Source: Pleomorphomonas sp. T1.2MG-36 (lineage in GTDB: Bacteria > Pseudomonadota > Alphaproteobacteria > Rhizobiales > Pleomorphomonadaceae). From it: a DNA stretch of 64,000 bases. How positions within the stretch are numbered: the first letter of the stretch is position 1; each line of letters begins with the position of its first letter. This document shows, piece after piece, positions 18,687 through 28,516 of the stretch. The DNA lies in contig NZ_CATNLY010000001.1 in the NCBI RefSeq assembly GCF_950100655.1, forward strand, positions 620,001-684,000, given 5' to 3'. The translations under genes and the position numbers were made by a program. The notes beneath the pieces are model-generated. The model was given only the letters and a program-made list of their open reading frames with translations. It had not been told where the DNA came from and did no database searches.

Positions 18687-18705
18687 CTTTTTTATATCTT
18701 TGCCC
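18687..18705 (+). promoter_or_regulatory. candidate KdpE binding site of the kdp operon
   Basis: CTTTTTTATATCTTTGCCC stands out in GC-rich sequence about 155 bases upstream of the first kdp-linked ORF. It resembles the T-rich KdpE box of E. coli (TTTATA and TTTACA elements followed by a C-rich stretch). A leader hairpin CAGACGGG/CCCGTCTG (18804-18838) lies between it and the first start codon. Confidence 0.45.
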
Positions 18706-18860
18706 GTGGCTCCGTCTCGAACCCCTATGCGGGTCGGACCTATCCTGAGTTCGGAACTCGGCAATCTCGCGCAAGCCCCCCGGCGGGACGACGAGTTCGC
18801 ACGCAGACGGGCATCTGGCGCGGCCGAATCCCCGTCTGGAATGAATTTTGGAGTCCGAAG

Positions 18861-18941
18861 ATGGATATCGTCCTCTCGCTGACAGGCATCGGCTTTTTCG
18901 CACTGATGTTCGGCTACGTCCGAACCTGCGACCGGCTCTGA
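18861..18941 (+). CDS. 26-residue membrane peptide leading the kdp operon
   Basis: A tiny ORF with one hydrophobic stretch (about residues 3-18) and the ending YVRTCDRL. GGAG lies 7 bases before its ATG. It is followed after 17 bases by kdpF. I recall similar YV..CDRL peptides in front of kdpF or kdpA in other proteobacteria, but no function. It may be an extra small subunit of the Kdp complex or a leader peptide; both are inference. Confidence 0.6.
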   Translation: MDIVLSLTGIGFFALMFGYVRTCDRL

Positions 18942-18958
18942 GCGCTGGAGTGCCCACC

Positions 18959-19048
18959 ATGCTTTTTGAATACATCCTCGGCGGCGCCACGGCGGCGTTC
19001 CTCACAGGCTACCTGATTTACGCCCTCGTTCGCCCCGAACGCTTCTGA
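18959..19048 (+). CDS. kdpF: KdpF, small stabilising subunit of the K+-transporting ATPase
   Basis: A 29-residue single-span peptide ending in ALVRPERF, the hallmark of KdpF, which sits at the KdpA/KdpB interface and stabilises the complex with lipid. GGAG lies 8 bases before the ATG, and kdpA starts 24 bases after the stop. Confidence 0.88.
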   Translation: MLFEYILGGATAAFLTGYLIYALVRPERF

Positions 19049-19072
19049 CCTCAGCCGATCAGGAATTTCCCA

Positions 19073-20776
19073 ATGACCATCAATGGATGGATACAGATCC
19101 TCGTCTTCTGCGGGATCATCTTTCTGCTCGTCAGGCCGCTGGGCGGCTATATGACGGCGGTCTTCACCGGCGAGCGGACGCCGCTGTCGTTCGTTCTCGG
19201 GCCGCTCGAGCGCGGCCTCTACCGGCTCGCCGGCACAACCGAGCGGGAAGAGCAGCACTGGACCGGCTACGCGCTGTCGCTGCTGCTGTTCAATCTCTTC
19301 GGCTTCCTGCTTCTCTACGCGCTGCTGCGCCTCCAGGGCTCCCTGCCGCTCAACCCAACCGGCATGGCCAGCGTGCCGCCGGAGCTCGCCTTCAACACCG
19401 CCGTCAGCTTCGTGACCAACACCAACTGGCAGAACTACGGCGGCGAAACCACCATGTCCTACCTGTCGCAGATGCTTGGACTGACGGTGCAGAATTTCCT
19501 GTCGGCGGCCACCGGCATCGCGCTGGCCGTGGCGCTGATCCGCGCCTTCGCCCGCAAGTCGGCGCGAACGGTGGGCAACTTCTGGGTCGACATGACCCAG
19601 GCGACGCTCTACCTGCTGCTGCCGCTCTGCATCGTCCTGACGATTGTCTTCGTCGCGCTCGGCGTTCCTCAGACGCTCGGAGGCTCCGTTGAAGCGACCA
19701 CGCTGGAAGGCGCGAGGCAGACCATCGCCGTCGGTCCGGTCGCCTCCCAGCTCGCCATCAAGATGCTCGGCACCAATGGCGGCGGCTTCTTCAACGTCAA
19801 CTCCGCCCACCCGTTCGAAAACCCTGGCGCGCTCTCCAACCTGATCCAGATGGTGGCGATCTTCGCCATCGGCGCGGCGCTCACCAACGTCTTCGGCCGC
19901 ATGGTCGGCAACGAGCGGCAGGGCTGGGCGATCTTCGCGGCCATGGGCACGCTGTTCCTCGTCGGCGTCGCCGTCTGCTACTGGGCCGAAGCGGCCGGCA
20001 ATCCGCTGGTCCATGCCCTCGGCATCGACGGCGGCAACATGGAAGGCAAGGAAGCCCGCTTCGGCACCGCCCTTTCGGCGCTGTTCGCAGTCGTCACCAC
20101 CGCCGCCTCCTGCGGCGCGGTGAACGCCATGCATGACAGCTTCATGGCGCTCGGCGGCATGATCCCGATGATCAACATGATGCTCGGCGAGATCATCATC
20201 GGCGGCGTCGGCGCCGGCTTCTACGGCATCCTGATGTTCGTGGTGATCGCCATCTTCGTCGCGGGGCTGATGGTCGGCCGCACGCCCGAGTACCTCGGCA
20301 AGAAGATCGAGGCCAAGGAAGTCAAGATGGCCATGCTGGCCGTTCTCTGCCTGCCGCTCGCAATGCTCGGCTTTGCCGCCGTAGCGGTGGTGCTGCCGAC
20401 CGGCGTCGGGTCCATCGCCAACGCGGGACCGCACGGGTTCTCGGAAATCCTCTACGCCTACACCTCGGCGGCGGCCAACAACGGCTCGGCCTTCGGCGGC
20501 CTTTCCGGCAACACGCCCTGGTACAACGTCACCCTCGGCATCGCCATGCTGATGGGGCGCTTCCTGGTGATCGTTCCGGCGCTGGCGATTGCCGGCTCCA
20601 TCGCCGCCAAGAAGACCGTTCCCGCATCGGCCGGCACCTTCCCCACCGACGGCGTGCTGTTCGTCGGTCTGCTCACCGGCGTCATCGTCATCGTCGGCGG
20701 CCTCACCTTCTTCCCGGCACTGGCGCTCGGTCCAGTGGTCGAACACCTGGCGATCACCGCCGGTGAGACCTTCTGA
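19073..20776 (+). CDS. kdpA: KdpA, potassium-binding subunit of the KdpFABC pump
   Basis: KdpA is the channel-like membrane subunit that selects potassium for the high-affinity ATP-driven Kdp pump. The 567-residue protein has about ten membrane segments and the four selectivity-filter loops of the SKT superfamily, including [24 protein letters not shown] and [11 protein letters not shown]. Length is normal. It is in the order kdpF-A-B-C and 24 bases from kdpB. Confidence 0.98.
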   Translation: MTINGWIQILVFCGIIFLLVRPLGGYMTAVFTGERTPLSFVLGPLERGLYRLAGTTEREEQHWTGYALSLLLFNLFGFLLLYALLRLQGSLPLNPTGMASVPPELAFNTAVSFVTNTNWQNYGGETTMSYLSQMLGLTVQNFLSAATGIALAVALIRAFARKSARTVGNFWVDMTQATLYLLLPLCIVLTIVFVALGVPQTLGGSVEATTLEGARQTIAVGPVASQLAIKMLGTNGGGFFNVNSAHPFENPGALSNLIQMVAIFAIGAALTNVFGRMVGNERQGWAIFAAMGTLFLVGVAVCYWAEAAGNPLVHALGIDGGNMEGKEARFGTALSALFAVVTTAASCGAVNAMHDSFMALGGMIPMINMMLGEIIIGGVGAGFYGILMFVVIAIFVAGLMVGRTPEYLGKKIEAKEVKMAMLAVLCLPLAMLGFAAVAVVLPTGVGSIANAGPHGFSEILYAYTSAAANNGSAFGGLSGNTPWYNVTLGIAMLMGRFLVIVPALAIAGSIAAKKTVPASAGTFPTDGVLFVGLLTGVIVIVGGLTFFPALALGPVVEHLAITAGETF

Positions 20777-20800
20777 GCGTCGGACGGACAGGAGTTATTC

Positions 20801-22843
20801 ATGAGCAAGACCAAATCCGCGAGCCTTCTCGACACTCGCATCCTGCTTCCGGCCATCGGCGGCGCCTTTCGCAAGCTCGACCCGCGCAGCCTGATCCGCA
20901 ACCCGGTGATGTTCGTCGTCGCCACCGTTTCGGCGCTCACCACCGTGCTTCTCGTCAAGGACGCCATCACCGGCAGTGGCGAACTCGGCTTTTCCTTCCA
21001 GATCGTGATCTGGCTGTGGTTCACGCTGCTGTTCGCCAACTTCGCCGAAGCGGTGGCGGAGGGGCGCGGCAAGGCGCAGGCCGACGCCCTTCGCCGCACT
21101 CGAACCGAAACCCAGGCTAAGCTGCTGACCGGCGCCGACAATGCCTATCGGACGGTTCCCGGCCACAGCCTCAAGGTCGGCGACGTCGTGCTGGTCGAGG
21201 CGGGCGACATCATTCCTTCCGACGGCGAGGTGATCGAGGGCGTTGCCTCGGTCAACGAGGCGGCGATCACCGGCGAGTCGGCCCCGGTGATCCGGGAGTC
21301 GGGCGGCGACCGCTCGGCGGTGACCGGCGGCACCGAAGTGCTGTCCGACTGGATCCGCGTGCGCATCACGGCCGCGGCCGGCTCCACCTTCATCGACCGC
21401 ATGATCGGACTGGTGGAAGGCGCCGAGCGCCAGAAGACGCCCAACGAAATCGCGCTCAACATCCTCCTGGCCGGCATGACGCTGATCTTCGTTCTGGCCA
21501 CGGTGACGATCCCGAGTTTTGCCACCTATGCCGGCGGCTCCATCCCGGTCGTCGTGCTGGTCGCCCTGTTCGTCACGCTGATTCCCACGACCATCGGCGC
21601 GCTGCTCTCGGCTATCGGTATCGCCGGCATGGACCGCCTCGTCCGCTTCAACGTGCTGGCCATGTCCGGCCGCGCGGTCGAGGCGGCCGGCGACGTCGAT
21701 ACCCTGCTGCTCGACAAGACCGGCACCATCACGCTCGGCAATCGTCAGGCCACGGCCTTCCATCCGGTGGAAGGCGTCACCGCACAGGAGCTGGCCGACG
21801 CGGCGCAGCTCGCATCCCTGGCCGACGAAACGCCCGAGGGCCGGTCGATCGTCGTGCTCGCCAAGGAGACGTACGGCCTCAGGGGACGGGAGATGAAGAG
21901 CCTGCACGCCACTTTCGTGCCATTCACCGCCCAGACCCGGATGAGCGGCGTCGACCACGACGGCCTCAGCATCCGCAAGGGCGCCGTGGACGCCATCCTT
22001 GCCCAGGCCGATCCGGCGGCGCCAGTGACGTTGCGCGAGGTGCGGTCGCTCGCCGACGGTATCGCCAGGACCGGCGGCACGCCGTTGGCGGTGATGAGGA
22101 ACGGCCGCCTTCTCGGCGTCGTCGAGCTCAAGGACGTCGTCAAGGGCGGCATTCGCGAGCGCTTCGCCGAACTGCGCCGCATGGGCATCCGCACGGTGAT
22201 GATCACAGGCGACAACCCGATGACCGCCGCCGCCATCGCCGCCGAAGCCGGCGTCGACGACTTCCTCGCCCAGGCGACGCCGGAGGACAAGCTGAACCTC
22301 ATCCGTGCCGAGCAGGCCAAGGGCAAGCTGGTGGCCATGTGCGGCGACGGCACCAACGACGCGCCAGCGCTGGCCCAGTCGGATGTCGGCGTCGCCATGA
22401 ACACCGGCACCGTCGCCGCCCGCGAGGCCGGCAACATGGTGGACCTCGACAGCGACCCGACGAAGCTGATCGAGATCGTCGAGATCGGCAAGCAGCTGCT
22501 GATGACGCGCGGCGCACTCACCACCTTCTCGATCGCCAACGACGTCGCCAAGTACTTCGCCATCATCCCGGCGATGTTCCTGGCCTTCTACCCGCAGCTC
22601 GGCGCGCTCAACATCATGGGCCTCGCCACGCCGCAAAGCGCCATCCTGTCGGCGATCATCTTCAACGCCCTGATCATCGTGGCCTTGATCCCGCTGGCGC
22701 TGAAAGGCGTTCGCTACCGGCCGGTCGGCGCCGGCGCTCTGCTCACCCGCAACCTCCTGATCTACGGCCTCGGCGGCATCATCGTGCCCTTCGTCGGCAT
22801 CAAGGCTATCGATCTCGCCGTCACCGCTCTCGGCCTCGTTTGA
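20801..22843 (+). CDS. kdpB: KdpB, catalytic P-type ATPase subunit
   Basis: KdpB couples ATP hydrolysis to potassium uptake through KdpA. The 680-residue protein is a type IA P-type ATPase: phosphorylated Asp305 in [14 protein letters not shown], the actuator motif ITGESAPV, the nucleotide-binding domain, and the hinge [16 protein letters not shown]. It has the expected seven or so membrane segments. It is preceded by an AGGAG site and followed by kdpC after 11 bases. Confidence 0.98.
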   Translation: MSKTKSASLLDTRILLPAIGGAFRKLDPRSLIRNPVMFVVATVSALTTVLLVKDAITGSGELGFSFQIVIWLWFTLLFANFAEAVAEGRGKAQADALRRTRTETQAKLLTGADNAYRTVPGHSLKVGDVVLVEAGDIIPSDGEVIEGVASVNEAAITGESAPVIRESGGDRSAVTGGTEVLSDWIRVRITAAAGSTFIDRMIGLVEGAERQKTPNEIALNILLAGMTLIFVLATVTIPSFATYAGGSIPVVVLVALFVTLIPTTIGALLSAIGIAGMDRLVRFNVLAMSGRAVEAAGDVDTLLLDKTGTITLGNRQATAFHPVEGVTAQELADAAQLASLADETPEGRSIVVLAKETYGLRGREMKSLHATFVPFTAQTRMSGVDHDGLSIRKGAVDAILAQADPAAPVTLREVRSLADGIARTGGTPLAVMRNGRLLGVVELKDVVKGGIRERFAELRRMGIRTVMITGDNPMTAAAIAAEAGVDDFLAQATPEDKLNLIRAEQAKGKLVAMCGDGTNDAPALAQSDVGVAMNTGTVAAREAGNMVDLDSDPTKLIEIVEIGKQLLMTRGALTTFSIANDVAKYFAIIPAMFLAFYPQLGALNIMGLATPQSAILSAIIFNALIIVALIPLALKGVRYRPVGAGALLTRNLLIYGLGGIIVPFVGIKAIDLAVTALGLV

Positions 22844-22854
22844 AGGATACATCC

Positions 22855-23424
22855 ATGCTGAACCATCTGAGGCCCGCGGCCGTCACCCTCCTCGCCATGG
22901 CGGCTCTGACCGGGCTCGCCTATCCGCTGGCCATGACCGGCATTGCCGGCGCCGTGTTCCCCCATCAGGCCGCCGGCAGCCTGATCGAGCGGACCGGCGT
23001 CGTCATCGGCTCGGAACTGATCGGGCAGACCTTCTCGGGCGAAGCCTATTTCCACGGCCGTCCCTCCGCCGCCGGCAGCGGATATGACGCGTCGAGTTCG
23101 AGCGGCTCCAACCTCGGCCCGGCCAATCCGAAGCTGATCGATCGCATCCGCGCCGACGCAGAGAAGCTGAAAAGCGAGAATCCCGGCGTGCCGGTGCCGA
23201 TCGATCTCGTCACCACATCCGGCAGCGGCCTCGACCCGCAGATCTCGCCCGAAGCGGCCTATTTCCAGATACCGCGCGTCGCCAAGGCACGCGGTCTCGA
23301 CCCGGCCGCACTCAAGCGGCTTGTCGATGCCGGGATCGGCGGGCGGGAACTGGGTTTCATGGGCGAACCCACCGTCAACGTGTTGAAACTCAACCTCGCT
23401 CTCGACGGCCTGTCGAAGAAGTGA
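22855..23424 (+). CDS. kdpC: KdpC, accessory subunit of the K+-transporting ATPase
   Basis: A 189-residue protein with one N-terminal membrane segment (about 9-31) and a periplasmic domain. Diagnostic stretches are [32 protein letters not shown] and [16 protein letters not shown]. KdpC is needed for assembly and ATP affinity of the complex. It is followed, after a 10-bp hairpin, by the sensor gene kdpD. Confidence 0.97.
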   Translation: MLNHLRPAAVTLLAMAALTGLAYPLAMTGIAGAVFPHQAAGSLIERTGVVIGSELIGQTFSGEAYFHGRPSAAGSGYDASSSSGSNLGPANPKLIDRIRADAEKLKSENPGVPVPIDLVTTSGSGLDPQISPEAAYFQIPRVAKARGLDPAALKRLVDAGIGGRELGFMGEPTVNVLKLNLALDGLSKK

Positions 23425-23433
23425 TCGAATCCT

Positions 23434-23458
23434 GTCGGAGCCGCCCGGCGGCTCCGAC
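23434..23458 (+). repeat. perfect hairpin between kdpC and kdpD
   Basis: GTCGGAGCCG and CGGCTCCGAC form a perfect 10-bp stem with a 5-base loop in the 50-base gap between the pump genes and the regulators. There is no U-tract. It could limit readthrough into kdpDE or protect the 3' end of the pump mRNA. Confidence 0.6.
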
Positions 23459-23474
23459 CCCCTACGAGGACGAC

Positions 23475-26183
23475 ATGTCGCTTCAGTATGCCAGGAACGC
23501 CGACGACAGGCCCTCGCCCGACGCGCTTCTCGAAAGCGCCGAGCGGGAGGCCCGTGGCCGCCTCAAGATCTTCCTTGGCGCCGCGCCAGGAGTCGGCAAG
23601 ACCTACGAGATGCTATTGGCCGGACGGGCCCGCCGGGCCGACGGAGCCGACGTGGTCCTCGGCATCGTCGAAACCCATGGACGGCCGGAGACCGAAGCGT
23701 TGCTCGACGGCTTCGAGATCGTCCCCCGCCTCAGGCTCGGCTACCGGGGCCGAGAGCTCGACGAGATGGATCTCGACGCCATCATCGCTCGCCGCCCCCA
23801 GCTCGTGCTGGTCGACGAACTCGCCCACAGCAACGTCGAGGGCAGCCGGCATCCGAAGCGTTACCTCGACGTCGAGGAACTGCTCGACCGTGGCATCGAC
23901 GTCTACACCACCCTCAACATCCAGCATGTCGAAAGCCTCAACGACGTCGTCGCCCGCATCACCCGCATTCGCGTGCGCGAGACCGTCCCGGATTCGATCA
24001 TCGATCGGGCCGACGACATCGAGATCATCGACCTGACGCCGGACGATCTCATCAAGCGGCTCCACGAGGGCAAGGTCTACCTGCCGAAGACCGCCGCCCG
24101 CGCCACGGCCAACTATTTCTCGCCCGGCAATCTCACCGCCCTGCGCGAGCTGGCGTTGAGGCGCACGGCCCAGCGCGTCGACGATCAGCTCGTCAGCCAT
24201 ATGCAGGCCCATGCCATCGCCGGACCGTGGGAGGCCGGCGACAGGGTTCTGGTTTGCGTCGACGAGCAACCCCGCTCCGCCGCTCTGGTGCGTTACGCGC
24301 GCCGGCAGGCCGATCGCCTCAGGGCGCCGTGGGCGGCCATCCACGTGGAAACCGCCCGTTCGGTGGTGCTGGCGGAAGCCGACAAGGGGAGACTGGCCGA
24401 TCACCTGCGCCTCGCCGAACAGCTCGGCGGCGAAGCGGTGACCATTCCCGGTCAGGACATCGCCCGTGACATCATCCGCCACGCCAAGGCCAACAACTTC
24501 ACCCATGTCGTCGTCGGCACGCCGAACAAGGAACGGTGGCGGGAGCTGTTCGAGGGGTCGGTTTCGCACGACCTGATCCGCCGCGCCGGCGACATCAGCA
24601 TCCACGTCATTTCAGGCGCCGATCGTACAGCCGGACAAGCGAAGGGCATCCGCACCGCGCCGCCCGCCCAAACCGTCCGGATCAAGCCTTATCTCGTCTC
24701 GACCCTCTACGTCGCCGGTGCGCTTGCCGTCAGCGGCGCCCTCAACAGCTTCCTCGATGTCCGCAATCTCGGCCTCGTCTTCCTCATGGCGGTGCTGGCC
24801 TCGGCCATCACATCGGGCCTGTGGCCGGCTCTCTATGCCTGTTTTGCCAGCGCTCTCGCCTTCAACTTCTTCTTCCTCGAGCCCCGCCATACCCTGACCA
24901 TCAGCGACCCGGAAAGCGTGGTCGCGCTGGTGATCTTCCTCATCGTAGCCGTGACGGCCAGCAACCTCGCCGCGCGACTGCACCGGCAGGCCGCAGCAGC
25001 CCGACAGCGGGCGCGGATGACCGAGAACCTCTATCAGTTCTCGCGCAAACTGGCCGGCACCGGCACGCTGGACGACGTGCTCTGGGCCACCGCCTACCAG
25101 ATCGCCGCCATGTTGCGGCTGCGCGTGGTCGTGCTGATGCCCGATGGCGATACGCTCGCGGTCAAGGTCGGCTATCCGCCTGATGACACGCTGGTCGATG
25201 CCGACATCGCCGCCGCCCGCTGGGCCTGGGAACACGAGCAGCCGGCCGGACGCGGCGCCTACACGCTGCCCGGCGCCAAGCGGCTCTACATGCCGCTGCG
25301 AACGGGCCGGACGCCGATCGGCGTCATTGGCCTCGACAACGACAAGCCCGGCCCATTGCTGACGCCCGAGGAACAGCGGCTGTTCGACGCGCTCGCCGAT
25401 CAGGCCGCCGTCGCCATCGAGCGCATTCAGCTCGTCGCCGACGTCGAGCGCGCCCGACTGGCCGCAGAGGCCGACCGGCTGCGGACGGCGCTGCTGTCGT
25501 CGATCTCTCACGACCTCAAGACGCCCCTGGCCGGCATTCTCGGGGCCGCCGGCACCCTCAAGGATTACGATGCTTCGCTGCCCGACGCCGACCGGGCCGA
25601 GCTCGTTTCGACCATCATCGAGGAATCGGAACGCCTGCACCGCTTCATCGGCAACCTGCTCGACATGACGCGGCTGGAATCCGGCGCCATGCAGCCGAAC
25701 GCCTCGCTGCATTTCCCGGGCGACATCGTCGGCAGCGCACTGCGCCGGGCCGGTCGGCTCCTTGCTCGCCACACGGTCGAAGTCGCGCTGCCGCCCGACC
25801 TGCCGATGCTCAAGATCGACGCCGTGCTGTTCGAGCAGGTCGTCTTCAACTTGCTCGACAATGCCGCCAAATACGCGCCGCCGGCCACCACCATCGCCAT
25901 CCAGGGATGGCAGGACGGCAACCACGTCATGCTGCGCCTCGTCGATGAAGGCCCCGGCATTCCACCGGAGGATCTCGAACGCATCTTCGACAGCTTCTAC
26001 CGCGTGCGCAAGACAGACCACGTCCCGGCCGGCACCGGCCTCGGCCTTGCCATCTGCCGCGGCTTCGTCGAGGCGATGGGCGGAACCATCTCGGCAACGA
26101 ATCGCGCCGACCGCTCAGGGGCGATCTTCACCATCCGCCTTCCCATTCCCCCGCAAACCGAACCCGTGAAAGAGCCATCATGA
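23475..26183 (+). CDS. kdpD: KdpD, potassium/osmotic sensor histidine kinase
   Basis: KdpD senses low potassium and ionic stress and phosphorylates KdpE. The 902-residue protein has the N-terminal KdpD domain with Walker A GAAPGVGKT (35-43), a Usp-like domain (about 245-370), four membrane segments (about 405-500), a GAF-like domain, the HisKA box SSISHDLKTPLAG with His679, and a C-terminal ATPase domain (GPGIPPEDLERIFDSFYR, GTGLGLAICRG). I chose the ATG at 23475, with GAGGA upstream; an open frame to 23421 overlaps kdpC and is not conserved-looking. Its stop overlaps kdpE by four bases. Confidence 0.97.
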   Translation: MSLQYARNADDRPSPDALLESAEREARGRLKIFLGAAPGVGKTYEMLLAGRARRADGADVVLGIVETHGRPETEALLDGFEIVPRLRLGYRGRELDEMDLDAIIARRPQLVLVDELAHSNVEGSRHPKRYLDVEELLDRGIDVYTTLNIQHVESLNDVVARITRIRVRETVPDSIIDRADDIEIIDLTPDDLIKRLHEGKVYLPKTAARATANYFSPGNLTALRELALRRTAQRVDDQLVSHMQAHAIAGPWEAGDRVLVCVDEQPRSAALVRYARRQADRLRAPWAAIHVETARSVVLAEADKGRLADHLRLAEQLGGEAVTIPGQDIARDIIRHAKANNFTHVVVGTPNKERWRELFEGSVSHDLIRRAGDISIHVISGADRTAGQAKGIRTAPPAQTVRIKPYLVSTLYVAGALAVSGALNSFLDVRNLGLVFLMAVLASAITSGLWPALYACFASALAFNFFFLEPRHTLTISDPESVVALVIFLIVAVTASNLAARLHRQAAAARQRARMTENLYQFSRKLAGTGTLDDVLWATAYQIAAMLRLRVVVLMPDGDTLAVKVGYPPDDTLVDADIAAARWAWEHEQPAGRGAYTLPGAKRLYMPLRTGRTPIGVIGLDNDKPGPLLTPEEQRLFDALADQAAVAIERIQLVADVERARLAAEADRLRTALLSSISHDLKTPLAGILGAAGTLKDYDASLPDADRAELVSTIIEESERLHRFIGNLLDMTRLESGAMQPNASLHFPGDIVGSALRRAGRLLARHTVEVALPPDLPMLKIDAVLFEQVVFNLLDNAAKYAPPATTIAIQGWQDGNHVMLRLVDEGPGIPPEDLERIFDSFYRVRKTDHVPAGTGLGLAICRGFVEAMGGTISATNRADRSGAIFTIRLPIPPQTEPVKEPS

Positions 26184-26872
26184 CAGCGCCGGCGATCAAG
26201 ATACTGGTCGTGGATGACGAGGCCCCCATCCGTCGTCTTCTGCGCGTCGGGCTGACCACGGAGGGTTATGTCGTTCGCGAGGCCGCCGATGCCGCCGCCG
26301 CCGTGGCGAGCCTTGCCGAGGAGAAGCCGGACGTCATCATTCTCGACCTTGGCCTGCCCGATGTGCAGGGGCACGACCTTCTCACCGGCTGGCGGGCATC
26401 CGGCCTGGAACTCCCCGTCATCATCCTGTCGAGCCGGACCGACGAAACAGGCATCGTCCAGGCACTCGAAGCGGGCGCCGACGATTACGTCACCAAGCCC
26501 TTCGGGGTTGCCGAACTGGCGGCGCGTATCCGCGTCGCCTTGCGCCATCGACTGCAACAGCAGGGCGAGCGGCCGATCTTTCAGGCCGGCGACCTGTCCG
26601 TCGATCTCGTCAAGCGCATCGTCAAGATGGGAGGGCGGGACGTGGCCCTTTCGCCCAAGGAGTACGACATCCTCCGCCTGATGGTGCAGCATGCCGGCAA
26701 GGTGCTGACCCACCAGCATATTCTTCGGCAGGTCTGGGGCGGATCTGCGGACGTTCAATACCTCCGCGTCTACGTGCGCCAGCTTCGCCAGAAGATCGAG
26801 CTGAGCCCCGATCAACCCCAGTACATCCTCACCGAGACCGGGGTCGGATACCGCCTCCGCGCCGCCGACTGA
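26180..26872 (+). CDS. kdpE: KdpE, OmpR-family response regulator of kdp
   Basis: A 230-residue response regulator: receiver domain with Asp56 (ILDLGLP), Ser84 or Ser85 as the switch hydroxyl and Lys106 (TKPFG), followed by a winged-helix DNA-binding domain (about 130-228, ending TETGVGYRLRAAD). It activates kdpFABC under potassium limitation. The start lies within the kdpD stop (ATGA), so the sensor and regulator are co-translated. Confidence 0.97.
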   Translation: MTAPAIKILVVDDEAPIRRLLRVGLTTEGYVVREAADAAAAVASLAEEKPDVIILDLGLPDVQGHDLLTGWRASGLELPVIILSSRTDETGIVQALEAGADDYVTKPFGVAELAARIRVALRHRLQQQGERPIFQAGDLSVDLVKRIVKMGGRDVALSPKEYDILRLMVQHAGKVLTHQHILRQVWGGSADVQYLRVYVRQLRQKIELSPDQPQYILTETGVGYRLRAAD

Positions 26873-26927
26873 GATTGCCAAACCATCCGCGCTTGCGCCG
26901 CCCCTTGACGCTTAATGTGAGAAGACC

Positions 26928-27380
26928 ATGGAACTCGCCGATATGATCGACCCCCAGGATGTGCTCGTCGACCATCGGGCCGCCTCCAAGGCGGAACTCC
27001 TGCGTGACCTGGCGCACCTCGCGGCCGGACGAACCGGCATCGACGAGACCGTCATTCTGGACCTGTTGACCGGCCGCGAGCGCCTGGGCTCCACGGGCAT
27101 AGGCAACGGCATCGCCATTCCCCATGCCAATGTGCCCGAACTCAGCGCCCCTTTCACGTTGCTGGTCCGCCTGAGACAGCCCATCGACTTCGAGGCGATC
27201 GACGAGGCGCCGGTCGACATCGTCTTCCTGACGCTGTCCCCCGCGCATAGGGGGGCGTCGCATCTCGGTCTGCTCGCCTGCATCGCGAGAAATGCCCGAT
27301 CGGCCACCTGGCTGGACGCCGTAAGGCTGGCCCGATCTCCAGCCTCCCTTCATGGGCTTCTCTCGGGCACGGGCGCCTGA
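26928..27380 (+). CDS. PTS EIIA(Ntr)-type protein, PtsN-like, linked to kdpDE
   Basis: A 150-residue EIIA domain of the fructose/nitrogen class (PTS_EIIA_2). The phosphorylatable histidine is His66 in GIGNGIAIPHANVP. In E. coli, unphosphorylated EIIA(Ntr) binds KdpD and raises kdp expression, and it also inhibits the potassium transporter TrkA. Position 55 bases after kdpE on the same strand strongly suggests a dedicated regulator of this Kdp system. Rhizobiales normally carry another ptsN beside rpoN, so this is probably a second copy (inference). Confidence 0.88.
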   Translation: MELADMIDPQDVLVDHRAASKAELLRDLAHLAAGRTGIDETVILDLLTGRERLGSTGIGNGIAIPHANVPELSAPFTLLVRLRQPIDFEAIDEAPVDIVFLTLSPAHRGASHLGLLACIARNARSATWLDAVRLARSPASLHGLLSGTGA

Positions 27381-27404
27381 CGGGTGACGCGCACCCGGCT
27401 CGCG

Positions 27405-28184
27405 TCAGCGCAACAGCCCCTGCCCGCCATCGATCCAGACCGGCGTGCCGGTGATGTGCGAGGACGCGTCACTCACCAGGAAGGTGATGAGATGCGCGAC
27501 GTCTTCCGCCCGCCCCGGCCTGCCGCCGGTAAGCGGAACCTGCCCTTCCGGCCACACCACGGGGATGGCCGTTTCCTCCTCGGCGCGCTTCGTCGTGCTG
27601 TCGTCGATATTGGTTTCGATCGCACCGGGGCAGACGGCATTGACGCGGATGCGGTGACGCCCGAGTTCCAGGGCCAGTTGCTGCACCATGGCCAACTGGG
27701 CGGCCTTGGTGGCCGCGTAGGCGGTCGCACCGGGAGAGGTGAACGTGCGCGTGCCGTTGATGGAAGAGACGACGACGATGGAGCCGCCACCGCCATTCTT
27801 GAGATGAGGCACGGCGAAGCGCAAGGTCAGGTAGGTGCCGCGCAGGTTGACGGCGATCGTCTGGTCCCACTCGTCAGCTTTGATATCCTCGATCGGTGCC
27901 CAGGTCCCATTGATGCTGGCGTTGGCGACGACGGCATCCAGGCGACCGAAGCGCTCGACGAGACGGGAGACCGCCGCGCTCATCTGGTCCTCGATGGAGA
28001 TGTCGGCATCCAGCCGTTCCACCTCGGCGCCGGACCTGCGAAGTAGCTCCGCCACCTCCTCCAGCTCCGATGGCGTACGCCCCAGCAGGCCGACGGCAAA
28101 TCCGTTCCGGGCCAGTTCGATGGCGGACGCCCGTCCGATGCCCGATCCCGCACCCGTAATCAGAGCAACTTTCTTGTTCGACAT
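27405..28184 (-). CDS. SDR-family oxidoreductase, unknown substrate
   Basis: A 259-residue classical SDR with the cofactor motif TGAGSGIG (10-17), VANASI in place of the NNAG motif, catalytic Ser in VVVSSING, Tyr and Lys in YAATK, and the usual C-terminal PVWIDGGQGLL. It runs convergent to the EIIA gene (24 bases between the stops) and divergent from glgA. No pathway is indicated by the neighbours. Confidence 0.88.
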   Translation of the reverse strand: MSNKKVALITGAGSGIGRASAIELARNGFAVGLLGRTPSELEEVAELLRRSGAEVERLDADISIEDQMSAAVSRLVERFGRLDAVVANASINGTWAPIEDIKADEWDQTIAVNLRGTYLTLRFAVPHLKNGGGGSIVVVSSINGTRTFTSPGATAYAATKAAQLAMVQQLALELGRHRIRVNAVCPGAIETNIDDSTTKRAEEETAIPVVWPEGQVPLTGGRPGRAEDVAHLITFLVSDASSHITGTPVWIDGGQGLLR

Positions 28185-28516
28185 GTCATTCTCCTGAACC
28201 GACCTTGTGATCCACTCGTACCTCTAGGTTGCAGGCACCCACCGTCCCGGTCGTTCCGACAAGGCCTTCGCCACGGTGGTTGCCGTCTTCCAGTAGAGGA
28301 CTCAATGCGCTATGATGGTGGCCGGCCCGATTTCCTTTTGGTTGTATCGCGCCCGGCCGTTGCCGTTTTCCGAGTCCCCAAGATCTGTCCGGCTTGTTCT
28401 GATTTCCCGGCATGTTTCGACTCGCCAGCCTGAGCGTGCGTGCGTTCGACCGATCGAACCGTTGCGTCAGACGATTGTTCCCTTGTGGCCGCTTTCTCCC
28501 GTTTCGGGGGGAACTA
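28185..28516. other. intergenic region between SDR and glgA
   Basis: A 332-base divergent region. It should hold the promoters of both genes, but I see no convincing -35/-10 pair, inverted repeat or coding stretch. The only clear signal is the GGGGGGAACTA ribosome-binding site of glgA at its right end. Confidence 0.4.

Noticed and set aside
18914..22852. Long minus-strand frames opposite kdpA and kdpB (610 and 685 codons)
   Set aside because: They mirror the codon pattern of kdpA and kdpB and look like low-complexity charged sequence.
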